From: Dermatophagoides farinae
Taxonomy: Eukaryota > Arthropoda > Arachnida > Sarcoptiformes > Pyroglyphidae
Direction: 5' to 3'
Assembly: GCF_024713945.1 (NCBI RefSeq)
Contig: NC_134681.1
Coordinates: 992,001-1,056,000, forward strand
Length of the DNA: 64,000 nt
Position numbers and translations under genes: made by a program. Positions 50,695 through 63,513 of this stretch are shown here, in pieces; positions within the stretch are counted from its first letter, which is position 1, and each line of letters begins with the position of its first letter. A model generated the notes under the pieces. That model was not told the origin of the DNA, ran no database searches, and saw nothing but the letters and a program-made list of their open reading frames with translations.

Positions 50695-52725
50695 CTAGAT
50701 TTCAACCAGTTGTTCATACAAATCCAATGGTTCAATATTACCAGATAGTAATCGTTCACAAACATTACGATCTAGTTGATGTTTTTGAATGAATTTATTC
50801 ATCATTGATTGTTGTTGTTGATGATTTAAAAATTGGCAATTTTTATGCCATACATCTTCTTGTACACATGATGCATATAAACGAATGTAACCATCTGATG
50901 ATTCATTGATCAACATTCGTATGATGGCCAGGATTGTTTGCATGGATTTTCGACGGCCATCCATTGGATTTTGATTGATCAATGTATCACCATCAACGTT
51001 TTTTGGTAGAGTCCAATTTTTACAATTCATATGTTTATTATTATTATAATCATCATCATCATCATCTAGATTAGGCCATTGTGGATGAAGTTGTATACAT
51101 TTACGTGCCATATATAAAAGAACAATTGCTTGAGGTGAAGGCAATTTAGTGGCTAGTGATAGAAAACGATAAACAAAATTTATCAAACGATCAATGAGAA
51201 AATGATGACGAATTGATTTGATGATCATTACATGGATACATTGTAAATAAAGGCGAAATGTTTGTCCATCTTGTCCATCGATGGGAAATTCATACAAAAC
51301 TTGATATAAATGTTTAAAATCAAATTGATTTGTAGTCGTCGATGATGCAGTAGATTCAATACGTGACATTAATGTATAAATATTTTTCATAAAAATCAAT
51401 TTATCATATGGTTGAAATTTTTCTGCTAATTCGACCGATTCGAGAAATGATTTCAATTTTCGTATCCAAGCATAGGCAAATTCTTCATTTGAATGTAATG
51501 CAAGATGAATGATAGATTCCAATGCAATAGGCAATAATGGACGATACCATCGATCAAGATCATTACCATTAGGCTGTAATAATGTTTCATGTAAAATTGT
51601 CATGAATTTCATATAGAATGCATATAGATTTTCATGTATATTCAATTCATGACGTTGTCTAACTTGTTGACTTTCTGTGGCTTCCGTTTCAAGTAATTGT
51701 TTTTCTAATAGTTTCATTTTTTTCGTCTGTTTACGATCACGTCGAGATGGTTGATTATTTGATTTTCGATTTTTACCAATCATTTTTGATTCATTTTCAT
51801 GAATTTCACGATAGAAAATATTCTTAAATACAGACATAGCCAATGGACGAATACGAAATCGTAAATTCTGAATCATCATAGTCATTGATTTAACGAGAAC
51901 AAGTGTTGTTTCACCCATTAAATCTTTACGAAATAAAATTTTTAATCCATCATAAATGGTTTGTTGCATTTCATTTGTAGCCTGATTACTACATAATACT
52001 TTGGCTGCTGAATCTATCAATGTTTCACGACAATTAAAATCATAATGTCGACTGATGAGTTCGCTTACACAGCGACAACCAATAGTGGCTAAACGTTGTC
52101 TTGCCTCTAAGGTTGTCAACATTGTCCGATAAAAATCGGAATCGCCCTGTTTTCGTGAATCGACAACAGATCCGATCACTCGTTTTAAACGTTTTAAATA
52201 TTCCTGATAGTATTGCAGTAATCGATGTTCAAAATCCAATACATGTCGGGTTTCATTTTTCAATTTTGATGTTGTTTGTTCACCACGTTTATAAATTCTA
52301 ATGACACAAAATAAAGTTTATATTTTGTATTTAAATATTGGCAAAACTTACCGATAATTTGGGATAATATCCAAAAAAATTATATTCAAAGCAAGAATGG
52401 TAAGTTTTTGTATGGTGAAAAAAGCCGATCCGATTCGAGGATCATCACGTGAGGTGATCAAAATGGTTAGCAACTGTTTTAATCGATGAATATTGTGCTG
52501 TGGATCGGACATTACCCGTTCGCTTATAGATGCCAGGAGTCGTCGATATTCTCGAATAGTTTTTTGACGTTCAGCAAATTTTTGTACCAATGTGGCATTG
52601 GTTTTTTTGATCGGTTTTTCTCGAAAAGTTTCCGATGATTTCATCATCTCATCATCGGCGATAATTTCCGGATCAATCATATCGAAATCATAATCGTCTT
52701 CAGAAATCATTTTTTTCAATTTCAT
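50695..52725 (-). CDS. NOC3L: Nucleolar complex protein 3 homologue
   Basis: Two exons (minus): 52725-52352 and 52297-50695, split by a 55-nt intron in phase 2 (CG/GTAAGT ... CATTAG/A); the product is 658 aa. Family landmarks: SDPQHNIHRLKQLL, LDIIPNYRIYKRGEQ across the junction, LKNETRHVLDFEHRLLQYYQ, and a Lys-rich segment (RRDRKQTKKMKLLEKQLLE) before the helical CBF/Mak21-type C-terminal region. NOC3 pairs with NOC2 in late nuclear pre-60S ribosome maturation, and yeast Noc3 also acts in replication initiation. An in-frame TAG five codons upstream of ATG 52725 fixes the start unless an unseen exon exists. The protein lacks roughly the first 150 residues of vertebrate NOC3L, which are poorly conserved. 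Asp- and Asn-rich runs interrupt the C-terminal region. Confidence 0.92.
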
Positions 52726-52896
52726 TTTCAGAATGAACTAGGAATTTTCCAAAGAAAAACGTGCTCATCGATCACGTTGTTTTTTCAATTTCAGCCACTA
52801 TTTACACATACAGTGATCAATCAATGTTAATTTAGATTTGAAATTTAAATGAGCAGGTTTTTCGAATAATTTCATAATACAGGTGTATGTGTTGAA
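52726..52896. promoter_or_regulatory. Divergent promoter between NOC3L and CYB5D2
   Basis: 171 bp separate the two start codons, so both 5'UTRs and promoters must fit here. There is no microsatellite and no clear TATA box, in contrast with most intergenic DNA of the window. Confidence 0.6.
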
Positions 52897-53799
52897 ATGT
52901 ATCAACCAGATCAACGTCAACAAAATTTCATAATATGTGGCCTAATTGGCCTACTCTTGGGTGTGGCAACACTTCCGTTTGTTATACGTCAACCAATGAC
53001 AACAAACGAACCTTCAATAGTGAAAAGGGTGCAACCAAAATGTCTACGTAAAAATGAAATTCTATTCACACCAGAAGAATTAGCTCAACATACACAATTA
53101 CCATCCATATTATTAGGATTTATGGGCGTCGTTTATAATGTCAGTGATGGACATTATTATCATCCAGGTGGATCATATTCATTTTTTGCTGGACGTGATG
53201 GAACTCGTGCCTTTTTAACCGGTGAATTCGACACTGTAGACGAATTACGAGATGATATTAGCGATCTAGATGGTAGCTATATGAATGGTATGGAAACATG
53301 GATTAAATTGTATGATGATAAATATCCACGTGTCGGATTGGTTATTGGCAGCTATTATGATAACGATGGTTGTGCTACAAAAAAATTACATCGTGTAAAA
53401 CGTATGCTATCAAAATCGGCTACAAACAAACAATTGGAAACAGAAGAATTAAATCAATATCCACCATGTAATTCACATTGGGATGCACAAACAAATCTGG
53501 GACGTGTTTGGTGTACAAAATTAAGTGGTGGCATTCAACGATATTGGACAGGAAAACCAAGATTATTTTATGATTTATTTCAGAAAAAATGGCGTTGCGC
53601 TTGCGTTAATAATGAAGATGAACAAAGTATTGATTATTGTGATCAACAACAGAATCATTCATCGATTGGTATGCAATATGATGATGATGATCAAAATGAT
53701 CAAAATGATGATGATGTCAAACTGGCGACACCTGGTTGTCGTTTTAAACACTATGAAAATTGTGATCCAAAATCATTGGAATGTTCAATTACATCATGA
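52897..53799 (+). CDS. CYB5D2: Neuferricin, cytochrome b5 domain-containing protein 2
   Basis: A single-exon frame of 300 aa. Residues 11-30 are a hydrophobic signal-anchor (FIICGLIGLLLGVATLPFVI). The cytochrome b5-like domain of the MAPR type covers about 55-150, with GVVYNVSDGHYYHPGGSYSF, FAGRDGTRAFLTGEF and DDISDL. The C-terminal part carries the family cysteines (PPCNSHW, GRVWCTK, WRCACVN, TPGCRF), which neuferricin has but other MAPR proteins lack. Family members are secreted or membrane-bound haem-binding proteins linked to neuronal differentiation. An Asp/Asn-rich insert sits near residues 263-275. AATAAA at 53853-53858 is the likely poly(A) signal. It is divergent from NOC3L. Confidence 0.93.
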   Translation: MYQPDQRQQNFIICGLIGLLLGVATLPFVIRQPMTTNEPSIVKRVQPKCLRKNEILFTPEELAQHTQLPSILLGFMGVVYNVSDGHYYHPGGSYSFFAGRDGTRAFLTGEFDTVDELRDDISDLDGSYMNGMETWIKLYDDKYPRVGLVIGSYYDNDGCATKKLHRVKRMLSKSATNKQLETEELNQYPPCNSHWDAQTNLGRVWCTKLSGGIQRYWTGKPRLFYDLFQKKWRCACVNNEDEQSIDYCDQQQNHSSIGMQYDDDDQNDQNDDDVKLATPGCRFKHYENCDPKSLECSITS

Positions 53800-54672
53800 T
53801 GATGAAATTTAAAAATTTAAAAAATTAAAATTTTCATTTAACCATTTTTAATAATAAATTCCAAATTGAAGTAAAGAAAAAAAAATGAAAATAACATTCA
53901 TCCATTTCACATATATAATAGAAAAAAAAGGACAACATAGCCACAACGGAAAAAGGGAAGAGAATTTTTTCCTTTTTTTCCGGTTAAAAAAAACAACGGT
54001 ATTGATTTTGATTTTCAAAACAATTTTGTTTGTTTTCATGTTTTCATGTTTGTTTGTTTGTTCATATATAAATTGTAATAATTGTGTTGTGGATATAGTA
54101 ATAAACATTATTATTATTATCATCAACAACAAAAACAACACAACAATCACAATTGACCAACAATAATTTTGAATGAAAATCAACTAAAACTAAAAAAAAA
54201 AAAAAATTTAAAAAAAAACGAAAGAAAAAATTAAATAAACAAACAATGATGATGATGATGAAAGAAACAAAAAAAACAAGGAGAAAAATCCTTCAGGCCA
54301 ATTTGAATTTCAAGTTGTGTTCCAAATATTGTTGGGTGTGTGGATGGTTGTATTTGTGTGTGTGCGTGTGTGTGGGTGGGTGTATGGGTGTGATATAATC
54401 GATAAAAATTGAATGGCACTTGAATTCGAAAGAAAGAAAGGTTTTCATATTTTTTTTTTTTACTTTGTTTTGTATAGGCGTATATATTAGGAGGTGTGTG
54501 CGAGATGTGTATGTGATTATAATTTGATATTATGGCAATTTTTTTGTCGGTGTGTGTGTGGGTGTGTGTATGTTTTGTGTGAATAAATGAGAAAGATGTG
54601 ATTTATTGATTGATTGATTGATTGGAAGCCAAGGAATTGATTTTATTTTTTTGTTTTCTCCAATTATAAATT
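53800..54672. other. 3' spacer between CYB5D2 and the quaking-type gene
   Basis: AT-rich, with GT-rich stretches at about 54353-54390 and 54550-54580. It holds the CYB5D2 3'UTR and, on the other strand, the 3'UTR of the long isoform of the KH-protein gene. TTTATT at about 54637 (AATAAA on the minus strand) is a possible poly(A) signal for the latter. Confidence 0.45.
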
Positions 54673-54842
54673 TTAACTACTGCTTGCTGCACGCATTAAA
54701 TGATGATGATCATATGGATGATAACGATGATTATGATTTGGTGATCCAACATTAACAGTACCAGTAGTGAGTGCAGCACTCATAATTGCAGCATTACGTA
54801 AACCATTTGATGGATTACCGGTTTGACGTTTTTCTTTTAATC
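54673..54842 (-). CDS. Alternative last exon of the quaking/how-type gene, long isoform
   Basis: The acceptor TATATATAG at about 54843 opens a frame GLKEKRQTGNPSNGLRNAA and ends in RYHPYDHHHLMRAASSS and TAA. It joins in phase 1 to a donor G/GTAGTT at 58325/58324 inside exon 58317-59062. The end resembles the nuclear-isoform tail of vertebrate QKI-5, where a basic segment with R-x-HPY acts in nuclear localisation. The intron is about 3.5 kb. Inferred from frame and motif. Confidence 0.65.
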
Positions 54843-57800
54843 CTATATATATATATTTATATATGATGATAAATGACAATAAATTGGGTATATGGAAAGG
54901 CGAAAAAAATTTGTTTGTTTGTTTTTTTTTGATATTGAATATTTTTTTTACCATTATTGAGCCAGGGACGTTTTTCAATTTCAATATATATTCAATACAT
55001 CCATAAATATTATAAAAAAAATAACAGATTAGTAACGTTGTAATAATAGTAGTAATGATAGCAGTAGTATTGGTAGTAATTAGAAGAGATAAATTCCGGA
55101 ATTTTGGACAGTTGTTTGATTGATTGATCAGTTGGTTGGTTGGTTGATTGATTGATTGATTGATTGATTTTGTTCAAATTAGCAAAACACAGCAGCCGTA
55201 CAATGCAGCAGTTTGATTATTTATATAAAAAAAAGTAGTAGTAGTAGTAGTTATTCATAAATAATGATAATATAGTAGTGGTAAATAGTAGTAGTAGTAG
55301 GATGATTATCAGTTGTGTCAGTGATTCGGTCAATCGATCGATATGAAATTTTTTTTTTTTGAACAAAAAACAAAACAAAAAGAGGTAGAATCGAAAAAAA
55401 GAAGAAAGAGAGAAAAAAAGCAAGCATTAGTCAAAATTGATTCAAAAAAAAAATATTATTGATTTTGATTAATTTAAAATTTAAATTTAAAAAAAAAATT
55501 AATTTTTTTTGTTTGTTTGTTTGTAAAACAGATTAAAAGGATTATAAAAGGATTGGAAAAATGAGTGATGCGTTTCATGTTCAAGCAGGTCATTCATTCA
55601 TTTTTCTCATCATCATCATCATCATCATTGTGGATTATTGTGCCCCTGGCTCATTGTTTTACCATCGATTGTTTTTTTTGAAATGATTCAAACATTTCAG
55701 AATAAACGATTTAATTTAAATCTTTTATGATGAATTGTCAATTATTATTATTAATTTTAATTTGCAAAAAAAAAAACGACAACAACAACAACAAATAATG
55801 GTATACATTTTAATCTAAACATCATTTAACGGCAACACCAACACACAATGCATATAAACACGCCGGATATATAGTTGCACATCGTAATAATAATCATCAT
55901 CATCATCATCGAACCATAAATGGATGGGCAACAACAACAACAACAACAAAAAAATTATATATAGTGTTTTATATGGAGAAAAAAAATGAAAAAATTAAGA
56001 AAATTGCAAATTCAAACTGAGTATTTAATAGATTATTGGAACTGCCAAGGTGAATAAAAAAAACGGAGGTAAATGTTTGACAAAAAAAAACAAAGCTTGG
56101 TGGGCAGCGTATATGCTGACAAACAAAAATGGATGGCTAATGATTTCGATAATTAAAAAATGAACGAATGGTGATGACTACCACAAAAACTGTATTCTAA
56201 TAATAAACAAAAAAAAAATTTAAGTAGCAAAAAAAAATGCAACAACCGGATGTGGAAGTGCCGGAAAAAAGGTGAAGAAAAAAAAACAAATCAGCTTCAG
56301 TTGTAATGAAACTAAATTCAAAAAATTGGCTTATTTTTTTATGTATATGAATAACTGTGTGTATTTGACAACAACAAAAGACCATATGAATGGAAAATAT
56401 CTATTTTTTTTTACTTCGGGCCGAAGAAAAAATTCGGTAAAAAAAAAGATGATGGAACCATACATGATCTGTATTTTTTTTGGAGAATTCAAAGTTGGTT
56501 GAATGGTTGATGTGTGTTTCAATCATCATCATTAGTAGGAGGATATAGAGAGAGAGAGAAAAAAAAAACACCCCCACACACACAACCGATTCATGATGTA
56601 ATGTTGATGATGACATGTGAATAGGAAAAAACAACAACAACAACAACAACAACAATAGAATTTCAACTGAAATACAATGCCTTTTTTCTGTATTCTTGAT
56701 GACAGGCAAAGTGATGAAAGAAAAAAAAACGAGCAAAGAAATTTCAGAGGAAAAAAAAGATGAAGAAGAAGAATCAGAAATTCTAGATTCAGAATAGGCT
56801 TTGGGCCACATTATGGAAGTTGTGAATTTTTTCTTCTTCTTTTTTTTTGGTTTCGGTTTTGTTTCTTTTTGTATCAAGAATTTAAAACTTTTTCTCTTTT
56901 CATTATAATTTTGTAACTTTAAAGGTAAAGAATTAATAAAACATGCACTATTTTGAAAGAATAGAATAAAATTCTAGCGAACAATAAAAAAAATTTATCC
57001 AAATCAAACATCAATTATTGGATAATTAGTGGTTCGTTCGTTCGTTTTTTCTTCTATTCTGGGTGACGACAAAATTGTCGTAGTGCAAAAGAAAAAAAAA
57101 CTGGCGACAAAAATAAAAGGAAAACCAAAAAAAAGTCTCTGCAAATTCGATTAGATTCAATTCAATTGTTTATGGATGTGTGTGTGTGTGTATTATAATA
57201 TACAACTTTTGGTTGCAAACAAGCAAAAATGACAAAATGGAAAAAAAACTTTTCATCTTGTTATATGTTTCTACTGACTGATTGTTTTTAATTGATTTCA
57301 AATGGGCTAAAATTTTTTTGTTTCTTCATTGCATTGTATTGTTTTATTGACAATTTATAGTTTGTTCTGTGTTGTTGTTGTTGTTGCATTAAATTCATCA
57401 TCATCATCAAGAGATTTGAATTTGGTGGAATAAAAAAAAAATCTTTTGTTGGTTTTTTTTTAATTTCATTCTGTGAATTGAGCTGCCTTTAGTTTGTTTC
57501 ATCTTTTTTTTCACCACTATAATACTCATCTATATATCATCATTTTGTTTATTTTTTGGTTTTTTTGGTTTATGTTCATTTCAAGAATGACATTAATTGA
57601 TTAGATTATGAATAGAATACGTTTCAAACGATCAATCAATCAATCAATCAATCAATCATTCAATTGAATTAAGTATATCATTTCGTATTCAGACAAAAAA
57701 AATTATTTGATGCGATTAAAGCAATAACAAAAAAAATCACAATGTTTTTCCCGTTTTGTTTTGTTTTGAATACCTGAACAAAAACCTAATGATGATGGCC

Positions 57801-58316
57801 AAACAGGTAATAAAAGAGTTTTTGAAAATTGTAGGTCATCAAACAAAACAAACAAAAAAAGAGAGGGAGAGAAACAGAAAAAAAATTCAAATAGATCAAA
57901 AACATAAAATAAATAATGATGTGATTTTGGATGTGATCGACACACACACACACCATAGAAAAAATAATGGCCATGTGTGTGTATGGTAATAAATGTGTTT
58001 AAAGCTATAAGTTTCATCATCACCATTATCATCATCATCATCATCAATCCATCAATGATTGATTGATTGATTGATTGATTAAATGATAATATATCATTGG
58101 CAAGGCACACATATTGTATTGGTAATAATAGAACGTGAATGAAAATGTAACGAATAAAAAAACAACAAAAGAAAAAAAAAACAAATAAATTCAGTAATAA
58201 AACTAAACTGTTCAAAGAAATAAAAGGAAATATAGAATTTTTTTTGTATAAAAAAAATCTAGAAAAAAAGACAAGAATAGAAAAGATTTGGCTATTTTTG
58301 TTTTAATTGTGACAAA
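54843..58316 (-). other. Intron of the long isoform / 3'UTR of the short isoform
   Basis: About 3.5 kb of AT-rich sequence with (TTGA)n at about 55137-55168, TAG/GTA arrays at 55235-55300, (CAA)n runs and A/T homopolymers. No open frame with protein character. The part next to 58316 would be the 3'UTR if the short isoform is made. Confidence 0.55.
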
Positions 58317-60085
58317 CTAACTACCATAAGTTGTTAACCCACCGGATGTGGCTGATGATGACGATGCTGATGATCCTGTTGCTGTTGATGCCGATACGGA
58401 TGTTCCGGATTGTTCCGGTGTGATGACAGGTGCACCAGCTGCTGCAACTGCAGCGGCTGCTTGATAATCAAGTAATTGTGCAGCAGCTAATGATGCAGAA
58501 TATTGATGATGAAATTCGGCAGCCGTTGCGGCATATTGATGATGATGAGTTTGATGTGGATGATGAGGATTCAACGCTGATGGATGTACATTTGTTGTAT
58601 ATAATAATGTACCATCGGGCGTACTAGTTGCCGTTATTAATTGAGGTGGAATCGATGCGGCTGCTGAATTTCCATTGAGCAATGCTTGGCCATAATGAAG
58701 ATGATGAACAAGAGCCGATTGATGCGGCAGTGGTGTTGCAGCCGCCGCAGCTGGATGAGCAAATTGACGTGCTGTTGGTGTACCGGCCAATATAAGCGGT
58801 GCACCAATCGGTGATGGCTGATGATGATGACCAGGATGTCCGGTTGTCAAATGATGTGGATGATGACGAATTTGATGAGGATGTGTAGTAGCAGCAGCAG
58901 CAGCAGCTGCAGCTGCTAATGCAATCGGTACACCACCAGTACCACCACCAGTGGCATATGCATTCAATTGTTCTGGATCCAATCCCAAATTGACCAAATG
59001 TTGTGCACTAACTAGATTTGGTGATGTAGCAGCAGCAGCAGCAGCGGTAGCGGCTGCAATAGCTATAATAAAAATAAAATAAAATAAAATATCAATTGAT
59101 GACCCTTCATTTTGGAGTTGATAAAAAAATATCTACTAACCAGAATTTCTTTGACCAGAATCACGATAAGTTCCATTGATGATGGCCAGTTCCATTAGTT
59201 GTCGTTTTTTAAGCTCATCTTCACCTTCAGTCTTTGAATTTCCAATGAAAAAAAAAATATTGAGTTTTATGCGAATGTTCCAAATGATTAGTAGTTGATC
59301 GTCGAAAACAACATGAAAAAATGATAAAACGAAAAAAAATTCAATTCAATTGAAAATAGATGAATGAATGACAGAAATGAATAAAACATAAGGTTTAGGC
59401 CATCACCATTATATTTGGTTGATAAGAAACTAACTAAAAACTAGACTCAATTTCATGTATTTCTGTCGAATAAGTTTCGACAAAAAATTTATCACCAATT
59501 CGAGATGGCCATACATTCGTGAAAAATTGAAAAAATTGACACCACTTACGATTGGAACCAATAATTTTTTAACCTCTTCAATTGCACGTTCCATTTTGGC
59601 TATGGCACGATTCTCTGTATCTTCCACAGTAATCAATACATGTAATTTATCGTTTAAATGTTCCCAATTTGGTTTGCCACGATTCTGTTCCTCCTATTTG
59701 TATTGATTGATTGATTGATTGAATCATGACAATCGAGATTTCAAACAAAAAAAAACATCAAACCTTTTTCTTGTCACGCATAGAACCACGACCACGGACC
59801 ATAATTTTACAGCCAGTTTCTTGTTCCAATTGTTTGGCAGTCATACCACGTGGTCCAAGAATTCTTCCAACAAAATTGAACTAATTAAATTACAAAAATT
59901 TAATCGAATGAAAGTGAAACGAACAAAACAAAACAAAAAAAAATGACTTACATCTGGATGTTCATCAACAGGCACATAAACTTTTTCCATTTTATTTACA
60001 ATAGGACCATCAGGTTCAGGTAATATCAATGGTTTATGTTCATCACCATTAATCTGAAATAATGAAGCTCGTACACGGGCAATCT
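58317..60085 (-). CDS. how: STAR-family KH RNA-binding protein, quaking/held-out-wings type (partial 5')
   Basis: Exons (minus): 60085-59952, 59880-59764, 59693-59550, 59231-59141 and 59062-58317, all with GT..AG borders and kept phases; 409 complete residues are visible. The end of the QUA1 region ([11 protein letters not shown]) leads to [10 protein letters not shown], then the KH domain ([65 protein letters not shown]) and QUA2 ([19 protein letters not shown]). An Ala/His-rich tail follows and ends TTYGS-stop. STAR proteins bind ACUAAY-type RNA elements and control splicing, export, stability and translation, classically in muscle and glia. The first coding exon (start codon, QUA1 dimer region) is not found and should lie beyond 64000. 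Family identity is certain; the choice of QKI/how over other STAR members rests on the KH sequence. Confidence 0.92.
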
Positions 60086-63000
60086 CTGATGATGGTTGGT
60101 AATAATAACAATGGTTGATGATGATGATGATGATTTGTTTTGTTGTTGAACAGGTAAATCATTTGTTGTTGTTGTATGATATTTGTTCGATCATTTTTAT
60201 TGTTGATCGTGATAAACATGATGATGATGATTCCAAGAACACCAAGAAAATAAAAAAAAAAAGAGAAAGAGAAAAACAAAATAAGTAGTTGTTAGATCGA
60301 AGAAGTGAAAAAAAATTGATCAATGGTCAATTGTGGAGAAATAAAAAACAGAAAAAGAACAGAAAAAAAGCAAAAATAAATTTTTTTTCTCCACCGTAAA
60401 TTCCAACAATGATAATAAATCAAAAAAAAAAGATGCCAAGTATTTTGTTGTTGTTGTTGTTGTTGTAGCTGTTGTTGTTGTTATTCATTCGTTTTAAAAT
60501 TTACGGTTATATTGTCCGTATAATGATGATTTGTGTTGTGTAACAAAATATACGGCAATAACTAGCATAGCGAATAAATATTATTTGTGTGGTGGGGAAG
60601 CTGGGGCTGACCCCTTCGATATACCTTTAGTGTTGGAAGATGAAAAAAAGAAAGAGAGAGAAAACACGCGAATATATCGTGTGTCGAGAATTTTTTTTTG
60701 TTTTTGTTTTTGTTTTTGTTTTTTAGTTTAGTTGATTGTTTTCCTATATTTGTGCTAAATTTTTTTTATTATTTTTTTTTTGCTGCCGGTTTTTTTTCAT
60801 TCATTCATTCTTTCAATGTATATATACCAAAGTGTTCGTGTGCCAAATAATAAATCTCGAATTGTAATGTTTTGTTGTTGTTGTTTTTTTTGTTCAACCC
60901 GTTTTTTTTGCCCGTATGTGTATGAAATGTATGAAAAAAAATTCGACGACAACAATGCTCGTGTGTGTGCGGATGAAAACACCAGAATAGTGGAAGAAAA
61001 ATTTGTAAAATCCTAATCCACACACACGCACCCATACACACACACACTATAGATTAATGATGATTGCAAAAAACAAAATGTTTTTGCTTGGTTTTAGTAT
61101 TTTTTTTTACTTGAAAATTCAAATCTAAATCATTCTCTCTCTGTCTATGTGTGTGTGTGTGCTAAATTCGTCATCAAGGAGTTGGTTTAGGTGATTAATA
61201 CATACATACATTTCTAAAGTCAATGCTTGAGCAGAAAAAAAAATGATGAAAATTTCCTGGCAAAACCACACAATTCATCATGAAATAAAGAAAAAATGGC
61301 AACAACAACAACAACAAAAATGTCACCACAACGTTACACAATATTCTTTGATTCTCGAATTTTTTTTTCTCTTGTTATTATTATTGTTGTTGTTGTTACA
61401 AAAAAAAGATAATCAATTCTTAAGAAAAAAATAAATACAGACAAGTGAAATAAAAAAAAAACAAAACATAATTCATTTCCATTCATTCTTCATAATAATT
61501 ATTCATATTAATTTTTTCACTTTGTCTCATTTTTTTTCGTTATTTGGCTGCATTCAATCCAATTCTGAATGAAGCAGAATTTGTTTCTTCTATTCTTCAA
61601 CAAAATCTTTTTCTTTTGTTTTCTCACATTTATTCTTTTCTATTCTATTTACTTTTGCTTACATTGCTAGAACAAAAAAAAATTTCTTCATTGTCTGCGT
61701 GTGTGTGATTGTCAAAAGTTAATTAATCATATTTATTCATCATCCTCATCAGCATCAAATGCAGGCAACAAAAAAAAAGAGAAACTGACAAGAATATAGA
61801 GAATAAAAAAAAAAACCAAGAATAAAAAATTCTGATGAAACGAGAAAAAAAAAATTTGCAAACCAGGCAATACAGAATCAGAATAGTTATATATGTCAAT
61901 GAATGTTATTATTATTATTATGCATACCACTAGAGCTATTCATCATCATCTGTTTTTTTAGATGTCACACACTATTATAATATAATTCAATCAAAATCAT
62001 TCAATCAACAATCATGATAATCAATTCTGGATTTTCTTTTTTTTCTATTTTTTTTTTTTTTTTTTGATTGACATATGGATCTTAATCCAAACGTGTAACA
62101 TTCCGGAAACATTATCCGATATAGAACATGTAGATAGATAGATTGAGGAGAACAAAAAAAAATGTCACTTTTCATGACATGGCTTGATCGATGATGATGA
62201 ATTAAATGATGATCACAGTGAAATGAAGCCAATATGTTTAACATCCCCAAGAAAAAAAGTGTTAAATTCGACAGCAAGCGAATGATTTTGTATGTATGTG
62301 TGTGTATTTGGCAATCATAAACTAGAGAAAAAAAAATAACGAAAGAAACAAGACTTTTCATTTCATTTTCAAACTGAAATTTTTTTTTTTATTTTTTTTT
62401 TGGTGAAATTATTTCCTTGCAAACGTAATGATTTTTCCCTTCTTTCATTCACCATTATATTCTCTATTTTATATTGAATTTAAATTTCAATGTCTTTTGG
62501 TGACATTTTTCTTTCTTTTTTTTCGCACATTTTTTTTTGTTTCTTTTGACGAATAGCATTTTTTTTTTGAACTTGCAATCATTTTCAACGGATTCTTATT
62601 TGCATATTGCAAAATATATTCGTGTACAAAAAAAAATTCGTCATATATATGTTCATTATGATGAAAGATCATTTTTCATCAATTTTAGAAAAAAAAGCCG
62701 GTTTGTTTTCACAATAATAATCACATATATAACAAATTGACATGATTTCATGGTTTTTGCCAAGAAATTTCTCTTATGGTCCTTTTTTTTTATTTTTTTT
62801 TTTCATCTCCACTGATATTCATTTCAATAATCGTGATTTTCTCCTAATTTTGGTCGGTAAAAATAAAATATTGGGCAAAAAAAAAAAATTAAATTATCAC
62901 TGAAATTAATTAATTGAACTACGGATATATCGATTCTCGTGGTTTCCCGTAATCGATCGTGATTGACGATCTTCGTGATCAACAATCATAATAATTAAAT

Positions 63001-63480
63001 ATATAAATATACAACCATATAATACGGAGAACGAGTAGTATTTTATTATTATTATCGATTGATTGATAATATTAGCCACTATTGAAGTATTGATAAATTG
63101 ATTGAGCATATTGAAAATAACAAAAATTCAGAGTGAATGAAATTAGAGAAATAATTTTATCCAGACTAAATTGAAAACAATTTTCCGCTTCCTTTCAACG
63201 GAAAATTGAATAAATAAATCGGATAGACATACAAATAGATTGCAACATCTCAAATAACAAACAAACGTAAATTGTGGACAAAATGAGACAACGGAGAGAG
63301 GGAGAGAGAATGAAAAAAAAAACAACAGATTATGCTAATCAAATCATTGATGTTATATGATGTAATGTTGAACAAATGAAATTCGAACATTGAATAGCCA
63401 GATGTTCAGAATTTGATGCAAAGTTTTTTTGTTTCAAGCTTAAAATTGTGATTGGCAAATGAGAAATTCAATTTTCTGTA

Positions 63481-63513
<33 letters not shown>

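Noticed and set aside
54957-55000. Possible extra exon reading EKRPWLNN before a GTAAAA donor, in phase with exon 54673-54842
   Set aside because: No AG acceptor is visible upstream, the frame closes quickly, and the direct join from 58325 already fits.
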